From: Leclercia adecarboxylata
GTDB lineage: Bacteria; Pseudomonadota; Gammaproteobacteria; Enterobacterales; Enterobacteriaceae
NCBI RefSeq assembly: GCF_023639785.1
Contig: NZ_CP098325.1
Coordinates: forward strand, 1,612,001-1,676,000
Length of the DNA stretch: 64,000 nucleotides
Direction of reading: 5' to 3'
Shown: positions 9,726 through 19,069 of the stretch, piece after piece
How positions within the stretch are numbered: position 1 is the first letter of the stretch
Layout of the letters: each line of letters begins with the position of its first letter
Notes under the pieces: model-generated
What the model was told of the DNA's origin: nothing
The model's database searches: none
The model's input: only the letters and a program-made list of their open reading frames with translations
Program-made: the position numbers and the translations under genes

Positions 9726-11009
9726 ATGATGTCGCGCTGGCGGTGGATACTGGCACAGGTCTTTAAAAAACTCTGGTTCAGGGCAACGCTGTTCGCCATT
9801 GCGGCCGTTATCACGGCGCTGATATCCATCTTTTTTAAATCGATGATCCCGGAGACCCTGTCGGTCAAGGTGGGGGCCGAAGCGGTCGACAACATCCTCA
9901 ATATCCTCGCGTCAAGCATGCTGGCCGTGACCACCTTTTCCCTTAGCATCATGGTCTCCGCCTACGGCTCAGCGACGACGAACGTCACCCCCCGCGCCAC
10001 GCGGCTGGTTGTGGAGGATGTCACCACCCAAAACGTGCTGGCCACCTTTATTGGCTCGTTTCTCTTTAGCCTGGTGGGGATCATCGCCCTGAATATGGGG
10101 GCATACGGGGAACGGGGACGGGTGATTTTATTTATCGTCACCCTGGTCGTCATTGCGCTGATTCTGTTTACGCTGCTGCGCTGGATCCAGCATCTGACCG
10201 CGCTCGGACGCGTCGGGGAGACCACCAGAAAAGTGGAGGATGCGGCGTTAGAAACCTTTCTTGAACGGGCTAAAAACCCTTACCTTGGCGGTTACCCCTG
10301 GCTTGAGAAGGGTGTTCAGCCAAAGGGAACAGTGGCGATCTATCCCCGCAGCATTGGCTATGTTGAGTATGTTGATATTGACAGGCTTCACGCCCTGCTA
10401 TCCGGCAGTCCACTGCACGTTTACCTTGTGTCGCAGCCCGGCAGTTTCGTCCATCCTACCCAGCCTGTGATGTACGTAACGACCGGCGAAGCCAGCGCGT
10501 TGTATGAAGAGCTGTTGTCGACCATTCGCGTTTCTGACGTGCGTTCTTTTAATCAGGATCCCCGGTTTTGTCTCTGCGTGCTGGCTGAAATCGCCTGTCG
10601 CGCACTTTCGCCCGCCGTCAACGATCCCGGCACCGCGATTGATGTGATTGGCAGGGGGGTAAGGGTGTTGTCTGAGTATGCCTCGAAGATGAGCGACAAC
10701 GCTGAAGTGCGATACCCTACCGTTCACGTGGCGCCTCTTCAGGCCAGCGACCTGATGGAAGATTTTTTTTCACCCATCGCGCGCGACGGTGCCGCGATGC
10801 GAGAAATACAGCTAAGAGTGCTGAAAAGCCTCAGCATGTTGAGCCGCGGCTGGCCCGCGGAGTTTGGCTTAGCCGCATCTACCCTGGCGGGTGAGGTTAA
10901 AGAGCATATTGAAAGCGCACACTATATCGATTCAGATAAGAGACGACTTCAGGCGGCCTGCACTGCTTTATTTCCGCAAAACGACGTGTCTCACACCGGG
11001 AAAGGCTGA
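9726..11009 (+). CDS. DUF2254 family membrane protein
   Basis: The 427-residue product matches the DUF2254 layout: four N-terminal membrane segments (roughly residues 15-175, including ILASSMLAVTTFSLSIMVSAY), then a soluble half with the conserved RALSPAVNDPGTAID motif. Function is unknown in all members. I start it at ATG 9726 after AAGAGGT; the longer frame runs back into the BCCT gene and across a terminator. A hairpin overlaps its stop codon. It is separated from the BCCT gene by a terminator, so they are likely separate transcripts. Confidence 0.82.
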   Translation: MMSRWRWILAQVFKKLWFRATLFAIAAVITALISIFFKSMIPETLSVKVGAEAVDNILNILASSMLAVTTFSLSIMVSAYGSATTNVTPRATRLVVEDVTTQNVLATFIGSFLFSLVGIIALNMGAYGERGRVILFIVTLVVIALILFTLLRWIQHLTALGRVGETTRKVEDAALETFLERAKNPYLGGYPWLEKGVQPKGTVAIYPRSIGYVEYVDIDRLHALLSGSPLHVYLVSQPGSFVHPTQPVMYVTTGEASALYEELLSTIRVSDVRSFNQDPRFCLCVLAEIACRALSPAVNDPGTAIDVIGRGVRVLSEYASKMSDNAEVRYPTVHVAPLQASDLMEDFFSPIARDGAAMREIQLRVLKSLSMLSRGWPAEFGLAASTLAGEVKEHIESAHYIDSDKRRLQAACTALFPQNDVSHTGKG

Positions 11010-11028
11010 AAGCGTGCTGCTTTCAGCC
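11004..11028 (+). terminator. Hairpin overlapping the DUF2254 stop codon
   Basis: GGCTGAAAGC pairs perfectly with GCTTTCAGCC around a five-base loop; the TGA stop lies in the left arm. There is no T-run after it, so it may act as a weak terminator or an mRNA 3'-end stabiliser. Confidence 0.5.
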
Positions 11029-11199
11029 TGAGAGATCGTATAGCCTACAAAGGTTTGCACGCCCCCTTTAAATTCCTTCTTCTATACTCAGTTACGTTTA
11101 GTGAACTGTGTCGCTGTTTTACGCCCTGCTTCAGGCTTTATCAGCCGCACAAATCCACTGGTGTCTTGATTAATTTTATTTGATAGGGGACTTCCTGGT

Positions 11200-11565
11200 A
11201 TGTTGCATTCTCATCCCTCTCGCACCGGCAGCATGTTGCTGTTGCTGGCTGCGGTCATTGGCTTTGCGGTGGCGTTATACGCCTGGCTGACGCCCCTTAC
11301 CGGCGTCACCGGCACCATTGGTGCGCTGGGCGTTGCTATAGCCTGCGCCGTGCTGGCGGTACTGACCTTTATGCTACGGGGCGCGTCCGGTCGTGGCGCG
11401 CGTATCTTCCTGATTGTTGTCACGCTTGTGGTACTGGCGGGTATTGGTTTTGCGGCCGCCCTGCTGCACCAGTACATCATTACGGCAGCCATGGTGGTCG
11501 GCCTGATTGGTCTGATTATGCTGAGCAGCAATTCCGTTCATCACCATCCCCGCGTCAGAGCCTGA
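11200..11565 (+). CDS. Small membrane subunit beside a PQQ dehydrogenase
   Basis: The 121-residue protein has four hydrophobic segments (about residues 12-32, 38-58, 67-87, 90-107) and little else. It ends 10 bases before a PQQ-domain dehydrogenase gene with which it must be co-transcribed. Membrane glucose dehydrogenases (Gcd) carry a similar small N-terminal membrane region fused to the PQQ propeller. The simplest inference is that this protein is the detached membrane anchor and quinone-docking part. I see no metal- or haem-binding motif apart from the His-rich tail VHHHPRVRA. Confidence 0.72.
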   Translation: MLHSHPSRTGSMLLLLAAVIGFAVALYAWLTPLTGVTGTIGALGVAIACAVLAVLTFMLRGASGRGARIFLIVVTLVVLAGIGFAAALLHQYIITAAMVVGLIGLIMLSSNSVHHHPRVRA

Positions 11566-11575
11566 GGAGCCACCC

Positions 11576-13672
11576 GTGCATAACGATAAACACTACCCGT
11601 TAATAAAAGTCAGCATGACGGCTCTGGCACTGCTGGTTGCGCCACTCTCACTGCATGCGCAGGATAAAGCCGCTGAGGCCTCTCAGGGGACGCAGGAAGA
11701 GCTGAACGTGGATGCGGCCGACCAACAGGCGCCGGGCACCACCAAAACCACTGATGAAGCCTCAACCGGAAAAAGCGAGGGGCAGAAAGTGGCCACGGCA
11801 GCCCATCCGGGGACGCCGCTGGTGCCTTCCACCGCCACCTGGGACAGTTTTCACGGGCAACTTAATGCCCAGAAATACAGCCCGCTGACCCAGATCACCG
11901 CGGAGAACGTCGGGAAATTAAAAAAAGTCTGGGAGTTTCATACCGGCGATGTCTCGGATGGTAAGGGCGATACCCCGGCGACCGTCTGGTCAGCCACGCC
12001 CATCTTCGCCAACGACACGCTCTACATCGGCACCCCCTTCGATCGCCTGATTGCGATCGACCCGGGCACCGGGAAAGAGAAGTGGCACTACGACACCAAA
12101 TCGCCGCGCAAGGCGCTGACCCAGCCGGTGCTGAAGAACCGCGGTGTCTCCTACTGGCAGGCCAAAAACCCGGTTGCCGGGGAAGCCTGCCAGAAGATCG
12201 TCTATATGGGCACGGTTGACGGCAAGCTCTACGCCCTTGACGCCGACTCCGGCAAGCCGTGCAGCAGCTTTGCCGACAACGGCGTGCTGAACGTAAACCA
12301 GTGGAACACGGTGAACGCCAAATTCCCGCTCTCCATTCTGCAGCCGCCAACGGTGGTGGGTAACCATCTGCTGATAGGCTGGGCCGGTAAAGACTGGGCC
12401 TACGCCGAAGCGCCTCCGGGCACCGTGTTTTCCATCAACGCCCAGACCGGCGAGCGGGAGTGGTCCTTCGAGGCGATTCCAGCCGACATCCGCCAACGCA
12501 CGGGTACCGCTAACGTCTGGACGCACATGTCCGCCGACGAAGCCAACGGTCTGGTCTATCTCCCGGTCTCCTCCCCGTCGCCTAACTACTGGGGCGGGAA
12601 CCGTGTCGACGCGATCCCGCTTGGCACCTCGACCACCGCGCTGGACATCAATACCGGTAAAGTGGTCTGGTCCCGCCAGTGGGTGCATCACGACGTGTGG
12701 GATTATGATATCAACTCCGCACCAACGCTGATGGATATCACCGTAGACGGCAAGCAGATCCCGGCGCTGATTCAGGCCACCAAGCAGGGCTTCCTGTTTG
12801 TGGTAAACCGCCTGACCGGGGAGGACGTCTGGCCTATCGAAGAGCGTCCGGTTCCGCAGGGCGACGGTTCGGTGCAGGGTGAAAAACTTTCCCCCACTCA
12901 GCCGTTCCCGACGAAGCCTGCGCCGCTGCTCGATCAGTCGAAAAAGCCGGAGATCTGGAAACTGGCCGATATGGTCGGGGCCGGCCAGTGCTCACGCCTG
13001 TGGGATAATCTGACCTATGAAGGCATGTACACGCCGCCAACCGCCAAAGGCGAGGGCGCGCTGACCTATCCGGACAGCGCCGGTGGCGTGCAGTGGGGCG
13101 GGGTAGCGTTCGATCCAAACAAGCAGATCGCTATCGTTAACACCTCACATATCGTGCAGTACGTGAAGCTCTACAGCCGCGAAGATTACGATAAAGCCGA
13201 TAAAGACTCTGGCAACGAAAGCGGTTTTGCGCCGCAGGAAGGCGCGCCATACGGCATGCGTCTGCTGGTGGCCAATAACTGGCTGGGCATGCCGTGCTGG
13301 AAGCCACCGTTTGGTGAGATTGTCGCGCTGGATATGCATACCGGTGACGTGAAGTGGCGTCGTCCGGTGGGTGCTTCGCAGCAATACGGTTTCTTTATGC
13401 CGGAAAGCTGGGGCTCGCCAACCATTGGCGGCCCGGCCATCACTGCGGGTGGGGTGGTCTTTATCGGTGCCTCTATGGATGCCAAAGTTCGCGCCTACTC
13501 GGTGGAGAGCGGCGAAGAGCTGTGGTCCGATCAGGTTGAAGCGCCAGCGGTCGCCAACCCGTCGGTCTATGAATACAAAGGCCGTCAGTATGTGGCGTTT
13601 GTCGCGGGCGGGAACACTATCCTGAAGGATCAGGTGGGCGACCAGGTTGTGGTTTACGCGCTGCCTGAGTAA
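11576..13672 (+). CDS. Periplasmic PQQ-dependent dehydrogenase (glucose/quinate-type family)
   Basis: The 698-residue protein starts at GTG after GAGGAG, has a signal peptide (cleavage near LHAQD) and a low-complexity linker of about 55 residues, then an eight-bladed PQQ propeller. The recognisable blocks are WDSFHGQLNAQKYSPLTQI, TPIFANDTLYIGTPFDRLIA, the substrate-side motif WVHHDVWDYDINSAPTL, and C-terminal WGSPTIGGPAITAGGVVFIG. There is no adjacent Cys-Cys pair of the methanol-dehydrogenase type. It should oxidise a sugar or cyclic polyol in the periplasm and pass electrons to ubiquinone through the upstream membrane protein. No pqq biosynthesis genes are in the window. A strong palindromic terminator follows. 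Confidence 0.85.
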   Translation: MHNDKHYPLIKVSMTALALLVAPLSLHAQDKAAEASQGTQEELNVDAADQQAPGTTKTTDEASTGKSEGQKVATAAHPGTPLVPSTATWDSFHGQLNAQKYSPLTQITAENVGKLKKVWEFHTGDVSDGKGDTPATVWSATPIFANDTLYIGTPFDRLIAIDPGTGKEKWHYDTKSPRKALTQPVLKNRGVSYWQAKNPVAGEACQKIVYMGTVDGKLYALDADSGKPCSSFADNGVLNVNQWNTVNAKFPLSILQPPTVVGNHLLIGWAGKDWAYAEAPPGTVFSINAQTGEREWSFEAIPADIRQRTGTANVWTHMSADEANGLVYLPVSSPSPNYWGGNRVDAIPLGTSTTALDINTGKVVWSRQWVHHDVWDYDINSAPTLMDITVDGKQIPALIQATKQGFLFVVNRLTGEDVWPIEERPVPQGDGSVQGEKLSPTQPFPTKPAPLLDQSKKPEIWKLADMVGAGQCSRLWDNLTYEGMYTPPTAKGEGALTYPDSAGGVQWGGVAFDPNKQIAIVNTSHIVQYVKLYSREDYDKADKDSGNESGFAPQEGAPYGMRLLVANNWLGMPCWKPPFGEIVALDMHTGDVKWRRPVGASQQYGFFMPESWGSPTIGGPAITAGGVVFIGASMDAKVRAYSVESGEELWSDQVEAPAVANPSVYEYKGRQYVAFVAGGNTILKDQVGDQVVVYALPE

Positions 13673-13694
13673 TTTCCCGGCGTGCGATGTCAAC

Positions 13695-13720
13695 AAAATG
13701 GGGCCCGCGGGCCCCATTTT
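13695..13720. terminator. Bidirectional terminator between PQQ dehydrogenase and xylosidase genes
   Basis: A perfect 26-base palindrome (AAAATGGGGCCC then its complement) is flanked by T on one side and A on the other, serving both convergent genes. Confidence 0.85.
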
Positions 13721-13738
13721 ATTTGCGAAAAACGGGCT

Positions 13739-15418
13739 TTAATTAAACCGCGACTCGCTTGCCTCCCGGCTATAGACGCCATTTGCAGTTAACCTGTCGC
13801 CAAGTTCCTGATAAACGAAATCATAAAAATCTGCGCTGGCATCGTAGCCCGAGTAATCGACAACCGCGAGGCCAACGAACGCGCCGGTAAAGAACCCGCC
13901 GTAGCTTTGCAGGACATAATCATCTGACAGGACCGCAGCATCCAGTTTGACAGGGATCTCTGTGAACGCGACACCATCAAAGCTGTATTCGTAGGAATAG
14001 GTTTCCTTCCGGACTTTCGTGCGGAACCAGACATACTCTGTTCCCTCCGGTATTTTGATGGCGTTATCTTTCAGGTAAGACGTATATTTCCCGCGGTTAT
14101 TTTCACCTATTTCGATAACAGAACCCTTAACTTCATTCCAGGTAATGAAGACGAAGCTCCAGTGACGATCGTTGTAATAATTTGTCAGGCCCGCCATCTG
14201 TTGATAACTGAATGGATTGAATTTGATTTTAACCTGAGCATCAAAATAAAAGGCCTGCCAGCGGCGGGCAATTAGCGAAAGATCGTGGGTATTCGCTAAA
14301 GAACCTTGTCCCGTTAACGTCAACTTGCCGTCACCTGTGGTGCCCATTTTTTCGCTGAAGGGGACCCGAAGCGTATTCCAGTTAATATCGAGCGTCGCAC
14401 TTTTGAAATCATCGCGCTGGCTGTGATCTTTTGCGCTTTCGGTGTCAATGGCGCCACTGGGGCCCTCGACAAAGGTTTTGCCACCATGGCCGCCTTCAAT
14501 GCGCGGCCAGCCCTCTGCATCCCAGTACACTTTCTGGATAGCGGTTTCACGCCCCAGGGTTGACCAACCCCGGGGATCGTAGGCGGATTCACCCGGGCGG
14601 TTCCACGGACGTGCGCAGAGCGAGGCGTAATACCATTCGCCTTCAGGCGTCGATACTAACGCCCCATGCCCCTGTTTCTGAATATAGCTGTCCGGGGTAT
14701 CGACGTTGGTCAGGAATACCTCGCCGGGCTGGGTTTCAAAGCTGTCGGCCTCTAAGGTTTTTGAGCGCGCAACAACCTCCTGATGGGTGAAAACTGTCCC
14801 GCCCTGGGCGGCGAAAAGATAGTAATAGCCGTTCAGTTTATACAGATGCGGCCCCTCAACAAGGGCGACGGCGGTGCCTCTGTAAATCGTACGCGCCGTC
14901 TCTGGTTTTAATTTTAATGTCTTTGTATCCAGCTCGGTTAAGGTAATGCCGTTGAAGGGATGATGGTATTCGCGATGGTCCCAGGTTTGTTGAACCAGAT
15001 ATTTACGCCCGTCTTCATCATGGAAGAGTGAGGCATCGAAACCAACGCCATTAAGCTTAATGGGATCGCTCCAGGGGCCACGAATATCTGTTGCGGTGGT
15101 CAGATAGTTTTTCATGTCCTTGAAGGCCCCTTCGGTGATTTTCACATCCGTGTAAACCAGCCAGAATTTGCCATCGGCGTAAGAGAGCGCAGGTGCCCAA
15201 ATCCCGCCAGAAGAGGGATTTCCTTTCATATCTAAAAGCGCCGTTGTTGATAATGGGCTGGGCAGCAGAGTCCAGTTTTTCAGGTCTTTTGACTCATGCA
15301 GACGCACCCCCGGGAACCACTCAAACGTGGAGTTCGCGATGTAGTAGGTGTCGTCTACACGAATAATGCTGGGGTCCGGGTTAAAACCAGGGAGTACAGG
15401 GTTCTGGATAAGCCACAT
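13739..15418 (-). CDS. xynB: Glycoside hydrolase family 43 beta-xylosidase
   Basis: The 559-residue cytoplasmic enzyme cleaves xylose from the non-reducing end of xylo-oligosaccharides. It has the five-bladed GH43 propeller with all three catalytic acids: Asp15 in NPDPS (base), Asp128 in GFDASLF (pKa modulator) and Glu188 in VEGPHLYK (acid). A C-terminal beta-sandwich (DUF1349/GH43_C2 type) follows from about residue 335, as in Bacillus XynB and E. coli YagH. No signal peptide is present, consistent with import of its substrate by the upstream symporter. It lies 62 bases after that gene on the same strand, so they form an operon. Confidence 0.93.
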   Translation of the reverse strand: MWLIQNPVLPGFNPDPSIIRVDDTYYIANSTFEWFPGVRLHESKDLKNWTLLPSPLSTTALLDMKGNPSSGGIWAPALSYADGKFWLVYTDVKITEGAFKDMKNYLTTATDIRGPWSDPIKLNGVGFDASLFHDEDGRKYLVQQTWDHREYHHPFNGITLTELDTKTLKLKPETARTIYRGTAVALVEGPHLYKLNGYYYLFAAQGGTVFTHQEVVARSKTLEADSFETQPGEVFLTNVDTPDSYIQKQGHGALVSTPEGEWYYASLCARPWNRPGESAYDPRGWSTLGRETAIQKVYWDAEGWPRIEGGHGGKTFVEGPSGAIDTESAKDHSQRDDFKSATLDINWNTLRVPFSEKMGTTGDGKLTLTGQGSLANTHDLSLIARRWQAFYFDAQVKIKFNPFSYQQMAGLTNYYNDRHWSFVFITWNEVKGSVIEIGENNRGKYTSYLKDNAIKIPEGTEYVWFRTKVRKETYSYEYSFDGVAFTEIPVKLDAAVLSDDYVLQSYGGFFTGAFVGLAVVDYSGYDASADFYDFVYQELGDRLTANGVYSREASESRFN

Positions 15419-15480
15419 AACATTCTACCTTTTAACGTTTTTATGAATTTTTTATAAAGACTGTGGGTTCACATTTCAAA

Positions 15481-16935
15481 TTAGACGCGGATCTCATCAA
15501 GCTGACGGTTAATATCGGTGACATGTTTATCGGAGATAGGATAAATATGAATCACGATCATTGAGATGACCGCTAACACTATAGGGATCCAGACTGCGGT
15601 GATAAGGATGCCGTCGATAGCACTCGCACTTTGCTGTGCCCCTGTTTCGCTAAATCCATAGGCTGCCAGTAACCACAGTGGGATCGCGCCGCCAATCGTA
15701 AAACCAATTTTGAAGAAGAGTCCCATAATGGCATTGATGATTGCAGCATTGCGCTTGCCAGATTTTAATTCCCCATAAGCAATCACTTCCGGCACCAGGG
15801 CCCACATAAATCCGGTCGCCGACGTTAATCCCCACTGCTTGATAAAGGTGGCGATATAAGCGAGCCAGAGTGCGTCATGCATCCCCTCGCGCGACCAAAC
15901 GTATGTCAGTAATTCGCCAACAATAAACATGCCGAGGAAGACGTGGAAGAAGCCCTTTTTACCAAAAATTTTCTTCAGTCTGGGCCAGAAAACAGGGAAC
16001 AGAATGCCGGGAACAGAGGCTACAAGGCCCACGGCGCCCATCCATTCGGAATGGCCGACAACAAACTGATTGAAAAAGCCGTTCACGGTGTTCATGAAGA
16101 ACATAAAGGTAAAGGCGAGCATGAAAAATACCCCAAGAATAACCAGCGGGCGGTTATTTTTGAGTTCAAGGAAGAGGTCGGTCGTTTTAACGTTGGCCGT
16201 TTGCTCAGCTGAGGCAACAACCCGTTCTTTGGTAAATTTATAGCAAATGAACAGGGCAATCGCCCCGATAACCATATAGATCGAATATACGCCAAACCAG
16301 GCATAGTTTGCTGAGGGATCGGTATAGTTGCCCATATTGAGTTCAAGCCCAAAAAAACCGGTATCCTTGAGGCTCCGATCCTTAGGTGAGGCCATCTGGA
16401 CAAACATAGGGAAGAGGGTATAGACCAGAAGGTTGGCGCTGTTGGCCAGCATCATTCGCGTGCTGGTCAATTTATCGATAGATTCAGGATCGCGGGTCAA
16501 TGAGGCATTCAGCGAGCCATAGGGAATGTTTACAACGGAATAAACCAGATCAAGAGCCAAATAAACAATAAAGGCAAAGGGCACTGAACCTTTAACGCCA
16601 GGAATGGGCGCGAACAGTAACGCGGACAGAATAACCAGCGGGACGCCAGCCCTTAAAATCCACGGGCGATATTTCCCTGCTATTGAACTTCTTTTGTCAA
16701 CATAGGTGCCTACCATCGGATCCCAAAAAACATTGATGATGCGCACGAACAGAAATATGAATCCCGCCGTGGCGGTACCGATTGTATTTACCGTCAACAT
16801 GTGCAGCGCCAGAAAACCGCCAATCGTACCAAACACCAGGTTCTGCGCAAAGTCGCCCATCCCGTAGCCAATGCGCTCCCCGCGAGATAATTTATGATAT
16901 TCATCATGCCGGCTTTGCATTATGTTTTTACTCAT
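15481..16935 (-). CDS. Glycoside-pentoside-hexuronide:cation symporter (xyloside permease)
   Basis: The 484-residue protein is a twelve-helix GPH-family transporter related to E. coli YagG and Bacillus XynP/XynT. The N-terminal motif LSRGERIGYGMGDFAQNLVF and the loop DPMVGTYVDKRSSIAGKYRPWIL are family signatures for cation-coupled glycoside uptake. It precedes the xylosidase gene in one operon and should import xylobiose or longer xylosides across the inner membrane. GGA plus a purine-rich tract precedes the ATG. It is divergent from a LamB-type porin across a 497-base regulatory region. Confidence 0.88.
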   Translation of the reverse strand: MSKNIMQSRHDEYHKLSRGERIGYGMGDFAQNLVFGTIGGFLALHMLTVNTIGTATAGFIFLFVRIINVFWDPMVGTYVDKRSSIAGKYRPWILRAGVPLVILSALLFAPIPGVKGSVPFAFIVYLALDLVYSVVNIPYGSLNASLTRDPESIDKLTSTRMMLANSANLLVYTLFPMFVQMASPKDRSLKDTGFFGLELNMGNYTDPSANYAWFGVYSIYMVIGAIALFICYKFTKERVVASAEQTANVKTTDLFLELKNNRPLVILGVFFMLAFTFMFFMNTVNGFFNQFVVGHSEWMGAVGLVASVPGILFPVFWPRLKKIFGKKGFFHVFLGMFIVGELLTYVWSREGMHDALWLAYIATFIKQWGLTSATGFMWALVPEVIAYGELKSGKRNAAIINAIMGLFFKIGFTIGGAIPLWLLAAYGFSETGAQQSASAIDGILITAVWIPIVLAVISMIVIHIYPISDKHVTDINRQLDEIRV

Positions 16936-17432
16936 TCTAATCCGATCTCCGATTTGTTTTATGAATGTTAAGCTCTTTCTGACACAGGTGACCAGGGGGG
17001 ATCCATTACGTTTTTAAATTAATTTATTATGTTTTTTTATTTCTGTGATCCTGGCGCGCAGGTTTATAAAGAACGGACAAATAGTTCAGGAAAAGAAGTT
17101 ACAAGGTGCAGGGGATATAAAGGTTTTTTTGCGACGAGGTTCACGTTTGAGCATTATCTTAACCGGATAGTGAAATAACGTAATTGAGCATCAGGGCAGG
17201 AAAATAGAGGGTATGGCTCAGCCGGTTATTTGCCGCTTACTGCCAGCGATCACGTTTTAAAATCCAACGCACATAATAATTTCAGAGAAGGAGAAAGCCT
17301 TACGATAATTGTGTCAACCTCTGGCCCCATAAAATTTAAAATCAACTTGTTCTGATGATAGCGACATATTCTGTCAGTCCGGAACGGGGTGGTTATTGTC
17401 TGAATAAAATTTAACTATATATTGAGATAACC
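16936..17432. promoter_or_regulatory. Divergent promoter region between xyloside permease and porin
   Basis: This 497-base AT-rich gap holds no credible ORF. It must contain the promoters of both divergent xylo-oligosaccharide transcription units. Half-matches to the CRP site (TGTGATCC near 17045; CGATCACG near 17250) occur, but neither has a good second half, so I do not assign an operator. No regulator gene lies in the cluster; control by a distant XylR and CRP is only an inference. Confidence 0.5.
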
Positions 17433-18812
17433 ATGAATATGATTAAAAAGCTGCCATTAACAATGGCGGTTATCGCCGCGCTTTGCCCGATGTCTGTCCT
17501 CGCCCAGGAATTTACGCAGGAGCAAATCGACGCCATTGTGGCCAAAGCGGTGGATAAAGCCCTGGCCGAGCGCCAGGCAAAAATGGATGCCGCCGTGGCG
17601 AAAAAAGCCGACGTCATCAACGAGCCGCAAAGCGCGGCCCAGTCACCGGATATGGCGATCCCGTTCGGGATTAAGTTTACCGGTTATGCCCGCTACGGAG
17701 CGCACTTCCAGGCCGCGGATCAGAAATACGTCGCCGTGGACGGCTCCTACAACGGCGCCTCGGCGATTGGTCGTCTGGGTAACGAAAGCAACGGCGGCGA
17801 GTTCCAGCTCTCCAAAGCCTTTAAAGGCGAAAATGGCGCCATCTGGGACGTCAACGTGATGATTGACCACTGGGGCGACGAGGTTAACCTGAAAAAAGCC
17901 TACGCCGGAGTGACCAATATTCTGGCCTCCAACCCGAACGCTTATATCTGGGCGGGGCGTGACTTCCACCAGCGTCCGCAGCAGGGCATCAACGACTACT
18001 TCTGGATGAACCACGACGGCCAGGGCGCCGGGGTGAAGAACTTCGACATCGGCGGCGTGCAGTTTGACGTGGCCACCGTGGCGGCGGTCGAGTCCTGCAG
18101 CCCGGAAGTGATGGACGATGAGGCCAACCCGTCGCGCATCACCTGTACCGGCGGCTCCGGCACCGGCGACAAGGGCAACTACGCGGCCACCTCCAAAATT
18201 CACGGCATGAAGCTGGGGCCACTGGATCTGGAGATCTACGCCAACTACGGCTTTGACTCGAAGGCCATCGACACCGAAGAGCGCACCAACGCCTGGCAGG
18301 GCGGTGCGGTTATCAGCCACACCAACGACAGCGGCGTGAACAAGGTGATTGCCCGCTACTCTGATAACGCCGACAACAGCGTGTTCAACAAAACCGAGGA
18401 TCTGACCACGGTGTACGCCAGCTTTGAAGGGCTGTACAAGTTCACCCAGGCGACGCAGGTGGAGTACATTCTGGCCTTCCACGACTATGACAACAGCCGT
18501 GACAACACCGACAACCGCAAGAACTACAACGCCATCGTGCGTCCGATGCACTGGTGGAACGACGTGCACTCCACCTGGCTGGAGGCGGGCTGGCAGCATG
18601 TTGATTACGACCAGGGCGGGGATAACAAGGGCTGGAAGCTGACCCTGTCGCAGAACATGTCCATCGCCATGGGGCCGGAATTCCGTCCGATGCTGCGCTT
18701 CTACGTCACCGGCGGCAAGGTGGATAACGAACGGACCGCCCGCGTGAACAACACGAAAGACGAAACCCTCGACGACTTCAACGTCGGTGCGATGTGGGAG
18801 GCGTGGTTCTGA
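17433..18812 (+). CDS. LamB/ScrY-type carbohydrate porin
   Basis: The 459-residue outer-membrane protein has a signal peptide (cleavage after SVLA), a periplasmic helical, coiled-coil-like N-terminal extension (FTQEQIDAIVAKAVDKALAE, up to about residue 65) as in ScrY, and then a maltoporin-fold 18-strand barrel starting GIKFTGYARYG and ending FNVGAMWEAWF with C-terminal Phe. The loop cysteines (CSPEV...ITC) are typical of LamB relatives. Divergence from the xyloside permease-xylosidase operon suggests that it admits xylo-oligosaccharides. Codon use is markedly GC-rich compared with the adjacent permease. Confidence 0.87.
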   Translation: MNMIKKLPLTMAVIAALCPMSVLAQEFTQEQIDAIVAKAVDKALAERQAKMDAAVAKKADVINEPQSAAQSPDMAIPFGIKFTGYARYGAHFQAADQKYVAVDGSYNGASAIGRLGNESNGGEFQLSKAFKGENGAIWDVNVMIDHWGDEVNLKKAYAGVTNILASNPNAYIWAGRDFHQRPQQGINDYFWMNHDGQGAGVKNFDIGGVQFDVATVAAVESCSPEVMDDEANPSRITCTGGSGTGDKGNYAATSKIHGMKLGPLDLEIYANYGFDSKAIDTEERTNAWQGGAVISHTNDSGVNKVIARYSDNADNSVFNKTEDLTTVYASFEGLYKFTQATQVEYILAFHDYDNSRDNTDNRKNYNAIVRPMHWWNDVHSTWLEAGWQHVDYDQGGDNKGWKLTLSQNMSIAMGPEFRPMLRFYVTGGKVDNERTARVNNTKDETLDDFNVGAMWEAWF

Positions 18813-18820
18813 GGTAAAAG

Positions 18821-18848
18821 CAAAACGGCAACGCGGGTTGCCGTTTTG
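18821..18848 (+). terminator. Terminator of the porin gene
   Basis: CAAAACGGCAAC pairs perfectly with GTTGCCGTTTTG around a four-base loop. Confidence 0.85.
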
Positions 18849-18928
18849 AGTGCAGGCCCGCGCCGCCGGGCAATTGTATGCGGAACGCGCAAAAACCAGA
18901 ACATTTTCAAATTCTTCAATTCACCCCC

Positions 18929-18957
18929 TTTACACAGGGCGCAGAGATGTTTATAGT
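18929..18957 (+). promoter_or_regulatory. Sigma-70 promoter of the second tRNA-Ser gene
   Basis: TTTACA (18929-18934), 17-base spacer, TATAGT (18952-18957), then the same C-rich discriminator (GCGCCTC) as copy 1. The hexamers are identical to copy 1 although most of the spacer differs. Confidence 0.85.
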
Positions 18958-18969
18958 GCGCCTCACTCT

Positions 18970-19057
18970 GGAAGCGTGGCCGAGCGGTTGAAGGCACCGG
19001 TCTTGAAAACCGGCGACCCGAAAGGGTTCTAGAGTTCGAATCTCTACGCTTCCGCCA
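18970..19057 (+). tRNA. tRNA-Ser (anticodon UGA), copy 2
   Basis: All 88 bases are the same as copy 1 at 7337-7424, including the encoded CCA and anticodon TGA. It has its own promoter and terminator, so both copies should be expressed. The flanks beyond the promoter hexamers and the first few bases after CCA are different, so the duplication is either old or was limited to the gene. Confidence 0.98.
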
Positions 19058-19069
19058 AATTCTGCATAA

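Noticed and set aside
16936..17432. CRP or XylR sites in the xyloside promoter region
   Set aside because: Only half-sites were found (TGTGATCC, CGATCACG); no site has both halves with correct spacing.
7425..18969. Prophage or integrative element between the two tRNA-Ser genes
   Set aside because: No integrase, excisionase, phage structural, conjugation or replication gene is present; only metabolic and transport genes. I report the duplication itself, but not a mobile element.
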